In this document: positions 5,727-7,619 of the stretch, piece after piece
How positions within the stretch are numbered: position 1 is the first letter of the stretch
Layout of the letters: each line of letters starts with the position of its first letter
NCBI GenBank assembly: GCA_947174725.1
Contig: CAMWKA010000075.1
Coordinates: 1 to 7,619 of the forward strand
From: an uncultured Lachnospiraceae bacterium
Lineage (GTDB): Bacteria; Bacillota; Clostridia; Lachnospirales; Lachnospiraceae
Reading direction: 5' to 3'
DNA: 7,619 bases
Program-made: the position numbers and the translations under genes
Notes under the pieces: model-generated
Databases searched by the model: none
The model's input: only the letters and a program-made list of their open reading frames with translations
Told to the model about the DNA's origin: nothing

Positions 5727-7493
5727 ATGACAAATGATTATTTAATTAAGGTTTTCTTTCGGAAATATCTGCCGGTTTCTATTTTCTGTGTGGCGATGGC
5801 GACTATTGCAATGACGATCGACAGCGTCCTGACAGGAATACTGGTGGGCGGCGATGCGCTTGCAGCGATGAATGTTTCTTCACCGGTTTATCTGATTATT
5901 ACATTGGTCGGCGGTATTCTTTCCAGTGGAAGCGGAGTTCTGGCGGCAAAATATGTGGGAAGCAACGATAAAGATAAGGTAAATACAGTTTTTTCCATCA
6001 ACTGTATTTGTAACCTTATATTTGGCGGACTGCTTATCCTGCTGTTCTGTCTAAAAGCTCCGGATCTTGCCTATTTTCTGGGCGCAAGGGACACAGGTGT
6101 CAAAAAGATGGCTTCTGCTTACATATATGGTCTGTCAATCGGCGGATTACCTATGTTGTTTAATGCAACCCTTTCGCGTTTCAGCCGTATGTTTTATGAC
6201 GCTAAGATCTTATCAGTCAGCATGGGTATTATGAGCTTAAGCGATATTGTGCTGGATGTACTGTTTGCAGGAGTATTCAAGATGGGTATGTTTGGTATGG
6301 CGCTGGCTTCTTCTATGAGTTACATACTTTCGGTTATGTGTATGCTCGTTATGATGAGCAGGCAAAGGTCAGATCTGAAGCTGTGCAGGCCGAAGAACTT
6401 TTTTAGGGAATTAAAAAGTATCGTTGTTATGGGCTGTCCTGATGCACTGAATTCAGGATGTTCCGTTGTATCTTCTGTCTTTGTCAATAATTTGTTAGTC
6501 ACACTGGGCGGGACAGCTGCATTAAGTGCGAGAACTGTCCAAAGCGGTATTACATCTATGACTACCAGTGTGGTAATGGGGGTCGGCTTTACCCTGGCGC
6601 CTTTTATTGGAATATTATGGGGCGAGCGGGATGGGAACGCTATAGAGAAAGCGCTTAGACGGGGGTTGTGGCTGGGACTCAGGATCTGTCTTGTTATGTG
6701 TGTAATTGTCTGCATTGCAGCTAATCCGCTTTGCAGACTGTTCGGTGTTCAGGATGAGGCTACGATCGGAATGTCTGTAGCGGCGGTTCGGTATGCAGTT
6801 GCCGGAGGAATATTTGGTTCTGTAAACTGTCTGTTCCTATATTATTATCAGAGTATTGGGAAGATATGGATATCCAACATGATAACGGCTGCCAGATCCT
6901 GTATATATGTGGTGCTGTTTATATTTCTGACACAGAATATTCTGGGTGTGACGGCAGTCTGGATCAGTTCTCTGATTGCAGAAGGATTTACGATGATGAC
7001 ACTTATCTTGATGGTCTGGCTGATGTCACGGAAGTTTCCAAGAGGGATGCGTAGCTATTTATTTCTGCCGCCGGAATTTCAGACGAAAAATCCGGTTTAT
7101 GAGGTTTCCATACGAAATGATCTGGATGTGGTAATCACACTTTCCGGCAAAATTCATGCCTTTTGTCTGGAACATAATGTAGAACCAAGAAAAGCTTATT
7201 ACGCGGCTTTGTGCATAGAAGAAATGGCAGCAAATGTAGTACAGTATGGTTTTCAGAAAGACCGCCAGCATTTTCTTGATATCAGGATCATGATAGAAAA
7301 AGATAACATTTTTTTCAGAATGCGTGATGACGGAGTTCGTTTTAATCCTTTTGAGTACATAGAAATGAGGAAAATCGATGAGGAGGACCGCTATCTTTTT
7401 AACAACATTGGTATTCGGATGGTAAAAAGACTGGCGATTGAAATGGACTACCGTTATTCGGTAGGAATGAATTATCTGTTTGTAACAATATAA
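5727..7493 (+). CDS. MATE-family membrane protein fused to an intact RsbW-like HATPase domain
   Basis: 588 residues from the ATG at 5727. Residues ~10-435 form about twelve TM segments of the MATE (NorM/DinF) family. The first helix shows the usual TIDSVLTGILVGG (30-42) and SSGSGVLAAKYVG (66-78) stretches. Residues ~458-588 form an RsbW/SpoIIAB-like GHKL domain: N-box EEMAANVVQYGF (498-509) with the Mg/ATP-binding Asn N503, G1 box DDGVRFNPF (534-542) with G536, and G2-type IGIRMVKR (561-568). Ordinary MATE exporters end after the membrane domain, at about 450 residues, so the extra ~130-residue tail is the distinguishing part. By family knowledge the tail could bind and phosphorylate a STAS antagonist. 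By inference, ATP-dependent docking of the STAS protein encoded at 4032 could gate or report on the transporter. Transported substrate is unknown; the preceding coupled glycosyltransferase makes a glycoconjugate or lipid-linked sugar worth considering. It is a paralogue of the fusion at 2-1324. Confidence 0.93.
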   Translation: MTNDYLIKVFFRKYLPVSIFCVAMATIAMTIDSVLTGILVGGDALAAMNVSSPVYLIITLVGGILSSGSGVLAAKYVGSNDKDKVNTVFSINCICNLIFGGLLILLFCLKAPDLAYFLGARDTGVKKMASAYIYGLSIGGLPMLFNATLSRFSRMFYDAKILSVSMGIMSLSDIVLDVLFAGVFKMGMFGMALASSMSYILSVMCMLVMMSRQRSDLKLCRPKNFFRELKSIVVMGCPDALNSGCSVVSSVFVNNLLVTLGGTAALSARTVQSGITSMTTSVVMGVGFTLAPFIGILWGERDGNAIEKALRRGLWLGLRICLVMCVIVCIAANPLCRLFGVQDEATIGMSVAAVRYAVAGGIFGSVNCLFLYYYQSIGKIWISNMITAARSCIYVVLFIFLTQNILGVTAVWISSLIAEGFTMMTLILMVWLMSRKFPRGMRSYLFLPPEFQTKNPVYEVSIRNDLDVVITLSGKIHAFCLEHNVEPRKAYYAALCIEEMAANVVQYGFQKDRQHFLDIRIMIEKDNIFFRMRDDGVRFNPFEYIEMRKIDEEDRYLFNNIGIRMVKRLAIEMDYRYSVGMNYLFVTI

Positions 7494-7497
7494 TCTG

Positions 7498-7528
7498 CGT
7501 TTATAATTTTCCAGCCGGAAGTATAACG
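7498..7528. repeat. Bulged inverted repeat after the second MATE fusion
   Basis: CGTT (7498-7501) and ATA (7503-7505) pair with TAT (7522-7524) and AACG (7525-7528). An inner TTCC/GGAA stem (7509-7512 with 7517-7520) closes an AGCC loop. Unpaired bases interrupt the stem and the following sequence is AT-rich, not a clean T-run. It could be a weak terminator or the leader structure of the next gene. This is the only structure I see in the 69-base gap, the longest junction downstream of the STAS gene. Confidence 0.3.
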
Positions 7529-7562
7529 TAAAATTTTATTAAGAATTAGGAGGTGCTTCATT

Positions 7563-7619
7563 ATGGAATTAAATGATAAGCTTAAAGAACTGAGTTTGGG
7601 AAGGTTTGAAGGCAGAAAG
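7563..7619 (+). CDS. Start of an unidentified gene (3' partial, 19 codons)
   Basis: The ATG at 7563 follows a consensus AGGAGG (7548-7553) by nine bases, and the frame stays open to the window edge. The visible N-terminus, MELNDKLKELSLGRFEGRK, is charged, looks helical, and carries no signal peptide. That is too little for a family assignment. Same strand and a 69-base spacer are compatible with membership in the same operon, though the longer gap with an inverted repeat leaves room for a separate promoter or partial termination. Confidence 0.7.
   Translation, partial: MELNDKLKELSLGRFEGRK

Noticed and set aside
7466..7494. TATAAT at 7489-7494 as a -10 box for the last partial gene
   Set aside because: It spans the MATE stop codon and the expected -35 position (7466-7471) reads AATGAA, far from consensus.

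Overview
The window reads as a chromosomal segment of a low-to-mid GC Gram-positive anaerobe, most likely a clostridial (Lachnospiraceae-like) Firmicute. The basis is strong AGGAGG-type ribosome binding sites, moderate GC, tight one-strand gene packing, and SpoIIE/RsbU-, STAS- and RsbW-like regulatory domains. The taxon is inferred from style and content, because no marker gene is present. All supported genes are on the + strand.

Layout: (1) 2-1324, the 3' part of a MATE-type multidrug/polysaccharide-flippase-fold membrane protein fused to a C-terminal RsbW/SpoIIAB-like HATPase domain; the N-terminal ~140 residues lie outside the window. (2) 1363-3048, a membrane-anchored sensor phosphatase: TM, Cache-like extracytoplasmic domain, TM, HAMP, coiled coil, SpoIIE/RsbU-type PP2C. 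(3) A 113-base gap containing hairpins. (4) 3162-3971, a soluble protein that looks like an ADP-ribosyltransferase-fold (PARP/KptA-like) enzyme. (5) 4032-4334, a single-domain STAS anti-sigma-factor antagonist. (6) 4351-4572, an unrecognised 73-residue protein. (7) 4604-5716, a family 2 glycosyltransferase. (8) 5727-7493, a second, complete MATE-HATPase fusion. (9) 7563-7619, the first 19 codons of another gene.

How the genes may work together: the phosphatase, the STAS protein and the RsbW-like domains are the three components of a partner-switching circuit (kinase, antagonist, phosphatase). Here the kinase-like domain is not a free anti-sigma factor but the cytoplasmic tail of a 12-TM MATE protein, and no sigma factor is visible. 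The parsimonious inference is that an external signal sensed by the phosphatase sets the phosphorylation state of the STAS protein. That state would then control the MATE proteins, and perhaps export of a glycan or lipid made with the glycosyltransferase, at the protein level rather than through transcription.

The two MATE-HATPase copies differ sharply. The downstream copy keeps the N-box Asn and the G1 Gly of an ATP-binding GHKL domain. The upstream copy has lost both, so it looks like a pseudokinase partner. The ART-like gene lies between phosphatase and STAS with larger spacers than the other junctions and may be an accessory insertion.
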